Origin: CAKZLS01 sp963771545
GTDB lineage: Bacteria > Pseudomonadota > Alphaproteobacteria > Rhodospirillales > Defluviicoccaceae
Assembly (NCBI GenBank): GCA_963771545.1
Contig: CAVYTX010000002.1
Coordinates: forward strand, 2,721,529-2,785,528
Length of the DNA stretch: 64,000 nucleotides
Direction: 5' to 3'
Each line of letters starts with the position of its first letter. Positions within the stretch are counted from its first letter, which is position 1. The position numbers were made by a program, and so were the translations under genes. Shown here one piece after another: positions 8,140 to 17,226 of the stretch. Below the pieces are notes generated by a model, which had not been told where the DNA came from, made no database searches, and was given only the letters and a program-made list of their open reading frames with translations.

Positions 8140-9522
8140 GTGCCATTGTGCGCTATGGCACAAAATCCCAAGGACCCTATTCAAGTCTTGTCGCAACTCG
8201 TGGATTATACGCACCTTGCCGAAGGGATAATCGAGACAATCCAGCTGCCGCTGCTGGTGTTGGACGATGCCTTTGTGGTTGTTCTTACCAACCATGCCTT
8301 TTGCAGCCACTTCCAGGTCAGCGCGGAGAAAACGGTGGGGCAACCGCTGGAGGCCCTCGGCAATGGTCAATGGAAATTTGCCGAGTTGAGGCACATGCTC
8401 GAGGAAATCATCCCGCGCCACGGGCACATCGAAAACTATCGTATTGAGCACGATTTTCCGCCTCTGGGGCGTCGCGCGATGTTACTCAATGCGCGCCGGA
8501 TCACCGGCGACGCGGAGCGACCGGACCTCATCCTTTTCACAATTTTGGACGTCACGGATCAAGAGCGCGCGCTTTACGAGTTGGAGGGGCAGCGCGAATA
8601 CACGGAAAAACTCATCGATTCAATCCGGGAAGCGCTCATTGTGTTGGGTTGGGACCTCCGAGTGAAGCACGCGAACGCGCCATTTTACAGCCTCTTCAAG
8701 TCAATTCCGGCCGAGACCGAGGGGCGGCTGATTTTCGATCTTGGCAATCGACAGTGGGACATCCCGGAGTTGCGGCGGTTGCTGGAAGACATCCTGCCCA
8801 AAGAACAGAGTTTCGACGATTTTGAGGTGAGGCATGAGTTCGGCGGCATCGGGTATCGCCATATGCTACTCAACGCACGGCGGCTCGATCACCTCAATCT
8901 CATCTTGCTGGCGATAGAGGATATAACCGAGCGTGACGCCAGCCACCGGCGCCAACAAGTGCTCGCCAGGGAGATGAGCCATCGCGTCAAGAATATCCTT
9001 ACGCTCGTGGGCTCGATCGCGGCCCAGACAGCCCGGTCGGTGTCCTCTTTGGACGATTTCCAGGATGTTTTTCACGGCCGGCTTACGGCGCTGGCGCGTT
9101 CGCACGGACAGTGGTTGGCCGATGACATGCAGACCGCCAGCCTTCATGGCTTGATCGAGGAGGTTTCGAATAACAGCGGCCTCGATCGCGAACGCATTAC
9201 CCTGGAAGGCCCACCCGTTGCCATAAAGCCCACACAGACCCTGGCGCTCAATCTGACCCTCCATGAACTTTGCACTAACGCGATTAAATATGGCGCCATT
9301 TCGACGGATGCAGGTCACATCGATGTCACGTGGTCGGTCGCTGATGGTCAGACACAGCTATCCTGGCGAGAAACCGGCGGCCCTGTCGTTGAACCGCCAT
9401 CGTCCAAGGGTTTTGGCCTTCAGCTCATCGAGTCCCTATGTCCCTTCGAGCTGAAAGGCGCGGCAGAGGTTCGCTTTGAGCCCAACGGCCTTCACTGCAC
9501 CTTGCGTTTTCCCGTCTCCTGA
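8140..9522 (+). CDS. Two-PAS sensor histidine kinase (HWE/HisKA_2 type)
   Basis: Soluble sensor kinase of up to 460 residues. Two tandem PAS-like domains cover about 25-140 and 155-265, each ending in a similar LNARR...IL..ILDVTDQER / LAIEDITERD segment, so they look like a duplication. The dimerisation/phosphoacceptor box EMSHRVKNIL follows with His near residue 281. The ATPase domain has the N-box LHELCTNAIKYG (near 376-387) and the GFGLQLIESL G-box. This H-box is typical of the HWE/HisKA_2 group, common in alphaproteobacteria and often tied to general stress or light responses. There are no transmembrane segments. The start is GTG 8140 or ATG 8155. The 3' end overlaps the receiver gene. 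Confidence 0.88.
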   Translation: MPLCAMAQNPKDPIQVLSQLVDYTHLAEGIIETIQLPLLVLDDAFVVVLTNHAFCSHFQVSAEKTVGQPLEALGNGQWKFAELRHMLEEIIPRHGHIENYRIEHDFPPLGRRAMLLNARRITGDAERPDLILFTILDVTDQERALYELEGQREYTEKLIDSIREALIVLGWDLRVKHANAPFYSLFKSIPAETEGRLIFDLGNRQWDIPELRRLLEDILPKEQSFDDFEVRHEFGGIGYRHMLLNARRLDHLNLILLAIEDITERDASHRRQQVLAREMSHRVKNILTLVGSIAAQTARSVSSLDDFQDVFHGRLTALARSHGQWLADDMQTASLHGLIEEVSNNSGLDRERITLEGPPVAIKPTQTLALNLTLHELCTNAIKYGAISTDAGHIDVTWSVADGQTQLSWRETGGPVVEPPSSKGFGLQLIESLCPFELKGAAEVRFEPNGLHCTLRFPVS

Positions 9523-9982
9523 CATTTTCCGGAACCGATTTATTGCGGCATCGTTATCCTTCAGGAAGAGGAGGCGGCTGATTAATACGTCCTCACGCGC
9601 ATCGGCGTTTTCCGGACGGCAAGTGTTGATCGCCGAGGATGAGTTGCTGATAGCGCTTGAACTCAAAGGAGTAGTCGAACAGCTGGGGTGCATTGTCGTC
9701 GGCCCCGCCGGGTCGGTCGATGCCGCGCTTGACCTCCTTTCTGCCTCGATCACGCTCCCGGACGCAGCGCTGCTCGATGTTAATCTCCGGGAAAAGCGGG
9801 TAACGCCGGTCGCCCAGGCATGTAACAACCTCCATGTCCCGTTCGCGCTCGTGACGGGCTACGGGCGGTTGGTGTTCGATGAAACCTTGCTCCAATCCGC
9901 ACCGCGTGTTCGAAAGCCGTTCGATGGTCCGGCAATCGGCCGAGTACTTGCGGAGCTCTTGAGCGCGACCAGCGGACGCTAA
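9476..9982 (+). CDS. Single-domain response regulator (receiver)
   Basis: A CheY-like receiver domain with no output domain. The acidic pair is in VLIAEDELLIALEL, the phosphoacceptor in ALLDVNLREK (Asp near residue 101 from ATG 9476), the Thr in FALVTGYG, and the conserved Lys in VRKPFDG. The first ~45 residues from ATG 9476 overlap the kinase 3' end and do not look like receiver sequence, so the true start is probably downstream (around 9585-9625) at a non-ATG codon. Such single receivers often partner HWE kinases as phosphate sinks or signal relays, and the adjacency supports that pairing. Confidence 0.82.
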   Translation: MSPTAFTAPCVFPSPDIFRNRFIAASLSFRKRRRLINTSSRASAFSGRQVLIAEDELLIALELKGVVEQLGCIVVGPAGSVDAALDLLSASITLPDAALLDVNLREKRVTPVAQACNNLHVPFALVTGYGRLVFDETLLQSAPRVRKPFDGPAIGRVLAELLSATSGR

Positions 9983-10302
9983 TGTCCGCGACGGTTCACG
10001 ACCCACCGTACCCGCTCCTCAGACAACCTTCCGCTATCCTATCCAGAAGCTGCCGTCGAGCAAGCATCCCGTGCAGCGAATCGCCGAGTCCGCCCTTGGC
10101 TACACCTTCCCCTGCCGGATGAGGGCCAGCCACAGCGGCAATACCCTCAGCTTCGGACCAACTCCCGGCGTGACGCTGACCGTCACTGCTGACCCGGAGC
10201 TGCCATTTGCGGCCCACAGAATATTAGATGGCGGGTACATTGAAGCGGGGCAACATTGGAGCAATCGACCCATGGTTAATGGCTATGACTCAGCCAGAAC
10301 CC
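9983..10302. other. Intergenic region containing a dispersed ~85-bp repeat
   Basis: No convincing gene. A block at about 10097-10160 (CTTGGCTACACCTTCCCCTG onward) recurs with substitutions at 37465-37530, next to REP-like palindromes. The source of this repeat is not recognised; it could be the remnant of a mobile element or a duplicated intergenic segment. Confidence 0.5.
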
Positions 10303-11184
10303 TTACCGTCGCCGACTAAGACGCCCCTCGAGGCTCAAGTGGAAGTTATGGTAGTCATCGTCGTCACATTGAGGGTCGAGGCGGTCTAAGCTGAACGAGC
10401 GTCCCCGGCGCTCCGGACCATAGAGGCGGGAGAACTCGCCTTGGAAACGTTCAAAAGTCTTCATCTCTCGCTCAGCAAATTCATCGTCGCTGTACCCCCC
10501 TTCCCAAGGCCTTCGGCCATACTCGTCGAGGGCATCGGTGCGGTTATTTTTGTACCCGATGAAGATGTCACCCATAAAAACAACCGATCGCGGGTCAGGC
10601 ATAAGTAAGTAGCCGTTCCCAAGCTTACTCCAATGCTCCGTCGGTAAATGGTTTTCAGGATGGAGCCACTCCTCCCGCGCCGCCGCCACGTAGCGTAGAG
10701 CACGGTTCTTAATAATGAAATTGATCTCACACACCTCCGTCTCGCTGAGGTGGCGAAGCGTTTGAATTGCCCTCCAGTCGAAATATGTGGTCCGAAAAAG
10801 ACCCGGGTTTGGGCGGGGTCGGGTGGGATTCTGATAGGGATTCCGCACCCAAGAAAGGTTCGTCAAGATCAGGATTTTATCAAGAGAGAGAGGAAAAAGT
10901 GTATGAGTCCCGTTAAGTCGGATGTCAGGATCGCGACCTTCCAAACACCACTTCGAGAGTGGAAAACACCCTCTATTGTAAACGGTGACGGGATGATCGG
11001 AGATTATGAACTTTGTGCTCGACTGAAATGCATCTGCAAGCTGCCATACGCACTCTGTCCAAACTGCGCAGTGCATATTTCGGAATTTCTGCATGAAAAA
11101 AAGCCGTTCATTCTTGTCGAGGATACTTGTATGTGCGGCGAGCCATGCAAGACCTTTCGGTGTACGCAGCTTTTGCGTGCTCAT
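10303..11184 (-). pseudogene. DUF4238 family protein, C-terminal part after a frameshift
   Basis: Continuation, in a different frame, of the DUF4238 protein whose N terminus is at 11181-11558. Contains IISDHPVTVYN and THTLFPLSLDKILILTN, which match the middle of DUF4238 proteins where a conserved SDxPV motif precedes a short LPLSP-type motif. Reading this frame upstream past its first Met continues as DNEAFENLLIYMSTQK, confirming the split. The function of DUF4238 is unknown. Base composition is less GC-rich than the neighbours, suggesting horizontal acquisition. One indel near 11235-11260 would restore a ~415-residue protein. Confidence 0.75.
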
Positions 11185-11558
11185 GTAAATAAGCAGGTTC
11201 TCAAAGGCTTCGTTGTCTTGCCTAAAGATTTCGGCGTCGGTCTCAGGGTCTCGTACTTAGTAAAGTACTCGATCGCACTCAGTCCATTTGCGTCAATTTT
11301 TCCGAAGAACTTTTCCTCGATCTCGGTGGACTCCCACGCACCGAACTTTGTCGTGTAGAGGTCGTCCTGGCGAAAACATCGAGGGGTTCCCCACCGATGC
11401 AGGCCGGTCTTGGTGTGAAGGATATTTCTAGCATCTCTGAATTTGTCGGGTGATAGGTCGAGATAATGGAACTTCCGCTCCCTTTGCTCGGGCAAAAAGA
11501 AGCGGCGCTGATACCACTGTGGAACATAGTGATTGCGTCGATAGGTATGTGCAGGCAT
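11181..11558 (-). pseudogene. DUF4238 family protein, N-terminal part before a frameshift
   Basis: Starts MPAHTYRRNHYVPQWYQRRF, the diagnostic N terminus of DUF4238 (HYVPxxYLRxF pattern), then FHYLDLSPD. After SAIEYFTKYE the frame drifts into TLRPTPKSLGKTT and stops, whereas the overlapping frame reads DPETDAEIFRQDNEAFENLL and continues into the segment ending at 10303. The gene is therefore interrupted by a single-base indel around 11240-11260, either real or an assembly error. No operon partner is evident. Confidence 0.75.
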
Positions 11559-11722
11559 TTGACGAAGGTATCACGGTCGCCGAGCACGTCCGATTCCGCA
11601 ATTGGCTAGAACTGCGCTTGCGAAGCAGGGTCAGACGACAGCCGCTCTCCTGCACCTAGCCGACCTAAAGGGCGAACGTCGGTGTTATCTCGGATTTGGT
11701 CGGCTCGACCCTTGAGAACAAT

Positions 11723-11756
11723 CAAGGGGTCAGGGTCATTTGATTTTCCAATCTGC
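11723..11756. repeat. REP-like palindrome family R, partial copy
   Basis: CAAGGGGTCAGGGTCATTTG and the following ATTTTCCAATCTG match the left arm and loop of the palindrome found complete at 18826, 19789, 37581, 37887 and 41205. The right arm is truncated here. Confidence 0.65.
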
Positions 11757-11775
11757 TCGCGGGGACCCAACCGCG

Positions 11776-12780
11776 TCAGTTACCCCAGCAGTTCCGCACG
11801 CCGTAGGCAACGTCGTTGGATTTCACGCCCGGCGCGGGGTCATCCGTGATGAGCCGCACACCGGTATCAAGATTGCCGGCCAGGTTCTCTCCCGCACGAA
11901 TCGCCGTGGCCAGGGCGCGAACACCCTCACGCGCCATGTTTTGCGGGAATTGCATGGCTGTCGCATCGATGTCGCCCGGGCGCACGGCGTTCTTCATGGC
12001 TCGACAGCCTCCATCGACCGAGACCAATATCGTCCGGCCCGGATCCACCTTGGCATCCTTGAGCGCGTCGAGCGCACCCAGCGCCGCCGGCTCATTGACC
12101 GTATAGATAACGTTAACGTCGGGATGCGCGGCGAGAATTTCGGCCATTCGCGCCTCGCCCAGCTTTCTGTCTCCCTCGGTATCGGCCATCGCGACGATGG
12201 CGGGGTCGTCTTCCGAAATTCCGAAGCCATCGAGAAAGCCCGCGTGCCGCAACTCGCCCGAGCTTATGCCCGGCGCCAGGTCGAGCATCGCGATCTTCGG
12301 CTTGATGCCCATTTGGGTAGACTTGACGCGGGCGTACTGCCCGATCAACCGGCCGGCGGCTTCGTTGTCGGTGGCGAAATAGGCGTCCACGGCATCCAAC
12401 GGATCGACCGGCGTATCCACGGCGATGACAATCACACCCTGTTTCCGCGCCGCCTCGATGGCCGGCAACAGCTCGGTCGAACTGGTCGGAGCTATGAGTA
12501 TGCCCTTGGCGCCCTTGGCGACCATCTCCTCCAGCGCGCGCTGCTGGCTGTCGACATCCACATCGCTCGTACCGGTCGCCGTGAGCAGCGTGACGTCGTT
12601 GTCCTTCGCCGTGGCCTCGGCCACTTCACGCATTGTCACCCAGTACGGGTTCACTTCCTGCTTGGTAATCAGCCCGATCGTCACGTCCGGTTCTTCCGAG
12701 CACGCGCCGAGCGTGATTCCGAGCCCCGCCAGCAGCAACGATCCAGCCAGCCGCCGCGCATTTGACGCGATGCCCATCAT
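11776..12780 (-). CDS. Periplasmic sugar-binding lipoprotein (ribose/fructose-type SBP)
   Basis: A 334-residue substrate-binding protein of the periplasmic-binding-protein type I fold. It has a lipoprotein signal peptide with lipobox LGAC (Cys27), then VTIGLITKQEVNPYWVTMREVAE and GILIAPTSSTELLPAIEAA, typical of monosaccharide ABC receptors. The start at ATG 12780 has a GGAGG ribosome-binding site and overlaps the MFS gene stop (ATGA). It is the last gene of the leftward operon DUF4432-fructokinase-FucP-SBP. No ABC permease or ATPase is in the window, so the receptor is either paired with a transporter encoded elsewhere or used for sensing. Confidence 0.88.
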   Translation of the reverse strand: MMGIASNARRLAGSLLLAGLGITLGACSEEPDVTIGLITKQEVNPYWVTMREVAEATAKDNDVTLLTATGTSDVDVDSQQRALEEMVAKGAKGILIAPTSSTELLPAIEAARKQGVIVIAVDTPVDPLDAVDAYFATDNEAAGRLIGQYARVKSTQMGIKPKIAMLDLAPGISSGELRHAGFLDGFGISEDDPAIVAMADTEGDRKLGEARMAEILAAHPDVNVIYTVNEPAALGALDALKDAKVDPGRTILVSVDGGCRAMKNAVRPGDIDATAMQFPQNMAREGVRALATAIRAGENLAGNLDTGVRLITDDPAPGVKSNDVAYGVRNCWGN

Positions 12781-14111
12781 GACATTCCTCCGTCCGCTGC
12801 CGGAAGCACCCCGTCGGATATCGCGGGACGCGTGTTCCTGAGATCGAAAAGGGCATAGGCGCCAACCAGGGCGAGGCAGACGGCCGGTACCACATAGCCC
12901 ATTGCAGGCCCTACTCCGTCCATCACCGCACCTTGCACCATGGGCATGAGGGCGCCGCCAAGGATGGCCATGACGAGACCAGCCGAACCGAACTTTGCGT
13001 CCTCGCCGGTTCCCTGCAAAGCCAAGCCGTAGATCGTGGGGAACATCAAGGAAAGCGACGCGGACACGGAAACGACCGCTATCAACCCGAGAGTGTTGAG
13101 CGAGAACATCGCGACGACACAACAAAGTACGCCGAACATCGCCATGATGAGCAGCAAGAGCGACGGCCGGATGATGCCAAGCAACCACGTCATGAGAAAC
13201 CGGGAGAACAAGAAGATGATGAGGCTAGCCTGAAGCCACCAGCCAGCGCCCTCCGGCGAAAAACCCACCACGTCCTGGGCGTAGAGGATCGTGAAGGTCC
13301 ACACGCAGGTCTGGGCCGCGACATTAAAGAACTGGGCCATCACCCCAAAGCGGTAGTGCCGGTTTTTCCACAACCGCCCCGCGACGTTACCCGAAGGGAT
13401 ATCTTCGCCAGTTGCGGCCGCCGGCTTCGGCAATTCGAACTTCCGGAAGAAGATCAGCAGCCAGATCACCACCAGCACCAAGGCGATTCCGAGATAGGGC
13501 TTGAGCACAAGCGCCAGATCCGCCTCCTGACTGGCGAGCAACTGCGCTTCGCTCATGATCGCCTTGCTTGTTTCGGGCGTAAGCGCGGGCAGAATGAATA
13601 CCGCCCCCATCAGGACGCCAATATTCGCGCCGATGGGGTTGAACGCCTGGGCGAGGTTGAGCCGCTGCGTCGCCGTCAATTCCTTGCCCATGGCAATGAC
13701 AAACGGATTCGCGGATGTCTCGAGAATGGAAAGCCCGGCGGCAAGGGCGAACAGGGCCAGCAAAAACATCTCGTAGACCAGCAACTGACTCGCCGGCAGA
13801 AACATCAGACCGCCGGCGGCGGCGAGACCCAGCCCGACCAGCACGCCGGTCTTGTAGCCGTAGCGTTGGTTGATAAATCCCGCTGGAAGGGCGAGCAGAA
13901 AATAAGCGCCGTAATACGCGAACTGAACCAGCGAAGACTGGAAGTTCGACATGTTGAAGATGCCACGGAAGACACCGACCAGGATGTCGGTGAGGTTCGC
14001 CGCCGCGCCCCAGGCCGTGAAGCACAGCACCAGCAGGATGAAGGGTATTCGCAGGTCTCTCGCCACGAACCTTTCAGAACGGGTCGAATTATTGTCCGCG
14101 ACGACTGCCAT
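12777..14111 (-). CDS. FucP-type sugar:proton symporter (MFS)
   Basis: Twelve-helix MFS permease of 444 residues resembling L-fucose/glucose-galactose:H+ symporters: FILLVLCFTAWGAAANLTDILVGVF at the N terminus, the GYKTGVLVGL helix, and SILETSANPFVIAMG, which matches the FucP family helix-4 pattern ETSANPY. It probably imports the sugar phosphorylated by the adjacent fructokinase. It lies between fructokinase (upstream) and the periplasmic receptor (downstream, overlapping by 4 bp). The substrate cannot be fixed from sequence; fructose is the best guess from the neighbour. Confidence 0.87.
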   Translation of the reverse strand: MAVVADNNSTRSERFVARDLRIPFILLVLCFTAWGAAANLTDILVGVFRGIFNMSNFQSSLVQFAYYGAYFLLALPAGFINQRYGYKTGVLVGLGLAAAGGLMFLPASQLLVYEMFLLALFALAAGLSILETSANPFVIAMGKELTATQRLNLAQAFNPIGANIGVLMGAVFILPALTPETSKAIMSEAQLLASQEADLALVLKPYLGIALVLVVIWLLIFFRKFELPKPAAATGEDIPSGNVAGRLWKNRHYRFGVMAQFFNVAAQTCVWTFTILYAQDVVGFSPEGAGWWLQASLIIFLFSRFLMTWLLGIIRPSLLLLIMAMFGVLCCVVAMFSLNTLGLIAVVSVSASLSLMFPTIYGLALQGTGEDAKFGSAGLVMAILGGALMPMVQGAVMDGVGPAMGYVVPAVCLALVGAYALFDLRNTRPAISDGVLPAADGGMS

Positions 14112-14205
14112 CGAAGACCTCCCTCGGTGTTGTCATGTTTTTTTCCCTTCCGCGGCCCGAGCGTGAAACACAAACCGACGAAATGCAATCAATCCCCTTC
14201 GCGCC

Positions 14206-15171
14206 TTATAGGCTCCTGTGCGTTTCCAAAAATTCTTCCACGCGTTGCCGCGTCGGCAGCGACGGGATGGCGCCCCGGGCCGTGGTTGTCAGGGCGCCAA
14301 CCGCGTTGGCGAAACGGCACACGCCTTTCAGCATGGACTCGTTCCGGATGGCCTTTGGCTGATTCAGCAGACCGGCAAGCAGGCCCGCCGTAAACGCGTC
14401 CCCGGCGCCCGTCGCGTCGACCGCCTTCACCGTGAAGCTCGGCGCGGCGCCCATGAAGTCGCTGGTGATATAGACGGAGCCCTCTCGGCCGGTGGTGACG
14501 ATCATCAACTTGGTGCGTTCGGTCCACAGTTGATCCCGGGCCCGCGCCGGCTCATTGGCGCCGGTGAGAAAGATCAACTCGTCCTCGCTGATCTTGACGA
14601 CGTCGGCCTTTTCGAGGCCCGCTTTGATCCCTTCGCGCGCGGCGTCGGCATCGGCCCAAAAGCCGAGCCGCAGGTTGGGATCGTAGGAGATCATCGCGCC
14701 GGCTTCCCGGGCCGCGTCGGCGGCGTAGAGCGTCGCCGACCGCGCCGGCTCCAGCGACAGGCTGATCGAGCCGAAATGCAGGAGCTTGGCGCGGGCGATG
14801 GCGCTGAGGTCGATGTCGTCGGGCGTAAGGGTCTTGTCGGCGCTAGGATTGCCGAAAAAGACGAAATCGCGATCCCCGTCCGCGCGGAGCGAGACGAACG
14901 CCAGTCCGGTGGGCGCATCCCGCGTATGCAGCAAGGTGCTGATGTCGACCCCGTCGGCCTCGAGGGTGCGGGCCAGAAAACGCCCGAACGGGTCGACGCC
15001 GACCTTGCCCATGAAGCCGCTGCTGACGCCGAGCCGCTTCAGCCCGACCGCCACATTCGCCGGCGCGCCCCCCGCCGCCTTTTTAAAGGTGGACGCCTCG
15101 ATCAGGTCCTTCCCTGTTTCGGTCGGTACGAAGTCGACCAGCAGTTCGCCTAGACAGATGGCGTCCGTCAT
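14206..15171 (-). CDS. Fructokinase (PfkB-family carbohydrate kinase)
   Basis: Ribokinase/PfkB-family kinase of 321 residues. N-terminal signature AICLGELLVDFVP, then AGGAPANVAVGLKRLG with the GG switch and substrate-site Asn. The C-terminal signature is DATGAGDAFTAGLLAGLL with the catalytic Asp near residue 256 and the anion hole GAGD. The sequence most resembles bacterial fructokinases (ScrK-like). It would phosphorylate the hexose taken up by the FucP-like symporter. It is the second gene of the leftward operon; a remnant palindrome at 15276-15318 sits between it and the DUF4432 gene. Confidence 0.9.
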   Translation of the reverse strand: MTDAICLGELLVDFVPTETGKDLIEASTFKKAAGGAPANVAVGLKRLGVSSGFMGKVGVDPFGRFLARTLEADGVDISTLLHTRDAPTGLAFVSLRADGDRDFVFFGNPSADKTLTPDDIDLSAIARAKLLHFGSISLSLEPARSATLYAADAAREAGAMISYDPNLRLGFWADADAAREGIKAGLEKADVVKISEDELIFLTGANEPARARDQLWTERTKLMIVTTGREGSVYITSDFMGAAPSFTVKAVDATGAGDAFTAGLLAGLLNQPKAIRNESMLKGVCRFANAVGALTTTARGAIPSLPTRQRVEEFLETHRSL

Positions 15172-15275
15172 GATTCCCTCCCGCTTCGCCGTCGAGCATT
15201 TGCTCGTATCGTTGGACTACCCCTTGGACGTTCATTTCGAAGACATTACGGCAATGCTTCCTGACAGGCCACTGA

Positions 15276-15318
15276 ATACCAATGCTCATGGATAGGGACC
15301 CATTGTGATCGTTGGTAT
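15276..15318. repeat. Family P1 palindrome, deletion remnant
   Basis: A 43-bp stub beginning ATACCAATG and ending GATCGTTGGTAT, with an internal CCCATTGTGATCGT that matches the internal junction of the larger P1 elements. It appears to be a collapsed copy that kept only its termini. It separates the DUF4432 and fructokinase genes. Confidence 0.55.
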
Positions 15319-15331
15319 TGCCGCAAGGCGG

Positions 15332-16552
15332 CTAATTCTTGATGGGTTGCGCTTGTGGCTCGGGATCCACCTGTGTTTTTCGCTGCCCCTGGATCGCGGA
15401 GATTTCCTCGGCCACCGCCGAAACATCCTCGCTCCCGAACAGGATGGTGTAGTCCAGCGTGAACGAACGCGACGCGCCGCCGGCCAGTTTCGGCACGCGT
15501 CCGAATTTTCTCTCGACGCTTCGGTTGTAGGCGTAGCCCGTGCCGGGCTCGAGACCGGTGACATACCCCTCTATCATCGTATCCGTGTTCTTCCACAGGG
15601 TGAAATGGGGCAATTGGTTGACGTTGTAGCCGATCTTGATCCCCCGGTCGCCGGCCTTGTTGCGCAGCATGACCTTCGTCGACCCGCTGTCGTCGGCGTA
15701 GGGGACGACGTTGAAAACCTGCTCGCCGTAATTCCTGGTGGGACCCAGGTATGTCGTCCATGTGTCCACGCCCTTGGCCGCGTCGTCGTTGAACGGCGTC
15801 ACCTGTTTCACCGGCGCGACGAACGCCGAGCCCTCTTCCAGCAGCGGCGGTCCGAAATTGCCGTGGTAGATGATTTGGAACTCACGCTCGTAATCACTCA
15901 GGTTGGTGATCGTGTCGCTGATTTGAAGGCTGGCGCCGCCCGGTTCGGTGGAAATCTCCGTCCACGCCTCCAAATCGGTGAACTTGAAGACCTTCTCGAC
16001 CACCTTCCCGCGCACCCGAATGCGATGCGGCGGGTCGTCGTCGATGACCACGATCACCTCCGAGGCCGGCGTGTTGCCGACCCGGCCGTGAAGGCTCAGC
16101 AGTCTGCCGTTGTCCATCCCGGGATGTCCGGCCCACTCGAAGCCGCAACGGACCATCCACTCGTTGAAACCGTCGAGCCAGCCCAGGCCGCCGCGGCCCT
16201 CGAGCTCGATGAACGCGGGGTTGACGATCTCCTTCACGGGAGAACTCCAGCCGAGGTTGACGTCGCCGCTGCTGACCTGGAAAATATTCATGCCTCTTGT
16301 CGGGATAACGGAAAACTTCATTCTTCCGTTGTCCACTTCGATCAGCTCGACGCCCTCCTGCTTGCCGCCATGCAGGAACCGTTTGCTGACCGTGAACGGT
16401 GAATCGGTGGCGATACCCAGGTCCCCGCTGGAGACCGACCAGTCCCCAACGCGGGACCCGGTTTGCCAATCAGACAGGACGAACTCCCGTGCGTCCGCCG
16501 GCAGGCACGCCAGCGATGCGCAAACAGCGGTCGCCAGGGGTAGGTGTTTCAT
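15332..16552 (-). CDS. DUF4432 family aldose-epimerase-like periplasmic protein
   Basis: About 406 residues with a Sec signal peptide (MKHLPLATAVCASLACLPADA). Contains FSVIPTRGMNIFQVS, GFNEWMVRCGFEWAGHPG, LHGRVGNTPASEVIV and EFQIIYHGNFGPPLLEEGS, the pattern of DUF4432 proteins, which have the galactose-mutarotase fold. Probably binds or epimerises a sugar in the periplasm. The start at ATG 16552 has a GGAGG site, making it the first large gene of the sugar operon. Catalytic His residues are plausible in the LHG and YHGNFG segments, but activity is inferred only. Confidence 0.82.
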   Translation of the reverse strand: MKHLPLATAVCASLACLPADAREFVLSDWQTGSRVGDWSVSSGDLGIATDSPFTVSKRFLHGGKQEGVELIEVDNGRMKFSVIPTRGMNIFQVSSGDVNLGWSSPVKEIVNPAFIELEGRGGLGWLDGFNEWMVRCGFEWAGHPGMDNGRLLSLHGRVGNTPASEVIVVIDDDPPHRIRVRGKVVEKVFKFTDLEAWTEISTEPGGASLQISDTITNLSDYEREFQIIYHGNFGPPLLEEGSAFVAPVKQVTPFNDDAAKGVDTWTTYLGPTRNYGEQVFNVVPYADDSGSTKVMLRNKAGDRGIKIGYNVNQLPHFTLWKNTDTMIEGYVTGLEPGTGYAYNRSVERKFGRVPKLAGGASRSFTLDYTILFGSEDVSAVAEEISAIQGQRKTQVDPEPQAQPIKN

Positions 16553-16621
16553 GGCCGCTCCTCCGGGCATTGAGTTGACGAAGCGCTTTGGGCATTCGAC
16601 GCGCCGCTCCCGCAGGGATGA

Positions 16622-16741
16622 CTATGCGCGACACTCGGGCGCCTCCGGCACATCTTCGGCGCCCCAGGTGTCCAGCCAACCGCGCGCCAGCCGGTCGAGG
16701 CGGTTCCCGTGCTTGAAATCGATTTTGACCGATGTCGCCAT
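16622..16741 (-). CDS. Possible 39-residue leader or small protein upstream of the sugar operon
   Basis: Short frame MATSVKIDFKHGNRLDRLAR..., preceded by GGGGAG seven bases before the ATG. It ends about 70 bp before the DUF4432 start on the same strand. No family recognised. It could be a leader peptide, a genuine small protein, or chance. Confidence 0.3.
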   Translation of the reverse strand: MATSVKIDFKHGNRLDRLARGWLDTWGAEDVPEAPECRA

Positions 16742-17029
16742 GGCGCAACTCCCCGGTATCGATTCAGGGCATCGAAGGGCATTGCCTATGGAAAACTATG
16801 GCCCTGTCGGCGTGGCATGTCCATCGCGCCATTTCCCCCCCCCGCCAATCGGATAGATTTGCTATTATTTTCCGTTCTCGGGGCCGAATTGGGCGGAAAT
16901 CGTTAATTGTCGCGCCCATCAGCGGCATCTGCTACGCTCGGGCTTGAAGGTCGGCTTCCTGGCCTTTCGCTTCAGCTACACCTCAGACAGCGAACCCAGG
17001 CCCACGGTCGCCGGAACGGGGAAAATTGA
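16742..17029. other. Intergenic region between the sugar operon and the retron-like locus
   Basis: Divergent promoter region for the leftward sugar operon and the rightward RT locus. The segment 16872-16912 (GGGGCCGAATTGGGCGGAAATCG...) resembles 20858-20892. No confident coding sequence. The 5' boundary of any msr-msd transcript would lie here. Confidence 0.4.
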
Positions 17030-17113
17030 CCCGAAGGCGACGTTCGGGCGGAGGCGGGATCGACGGTCCGGCTGGAAACTCCACCACGGACCTGATAGAT
17101 CTCGTGTCGCGAG
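17030..17113 (+). ncRNA. Candidate retron msr-msd structured RNA
   Basis: Three consecutive hairpins lie 110-200 bp upstream of the reverse transcriptase, where retron ncRNAs normally sit. First: stem CCCGAA (17030-17035) with TTCGGG (17043-17048). Second: GGTCCG (17065-17070) with CGGACC (17087-17092) and an inner TGGA/TCCA extension. Third: CTCG (17101-17104) with CGAG (17110-17113). I could not find a convincing a1/a2 pairing or branching guanosine, so boundaries are unknown and the call is tentative. Confidence 0.35.
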
Positions 17114-17226
17114 GTCTTCCTTCGCATACGCGCTGTCGTAACTGCGGCGTAAGAGTTAATGTCTGCACATGTCGTGCGCGCCTGATGACCTCTGCGTGAC
17201 CTGGGCGTGATTGGAAGGGAGACCTC

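Noticed and set aside
10071..10319. Small frame MQRIAESALGYTF... between the response regulator and DUF4238
   Set aside because: It lies on a dispersed non-coding repeat and lacks a ribosome-binding site or family resemblance.
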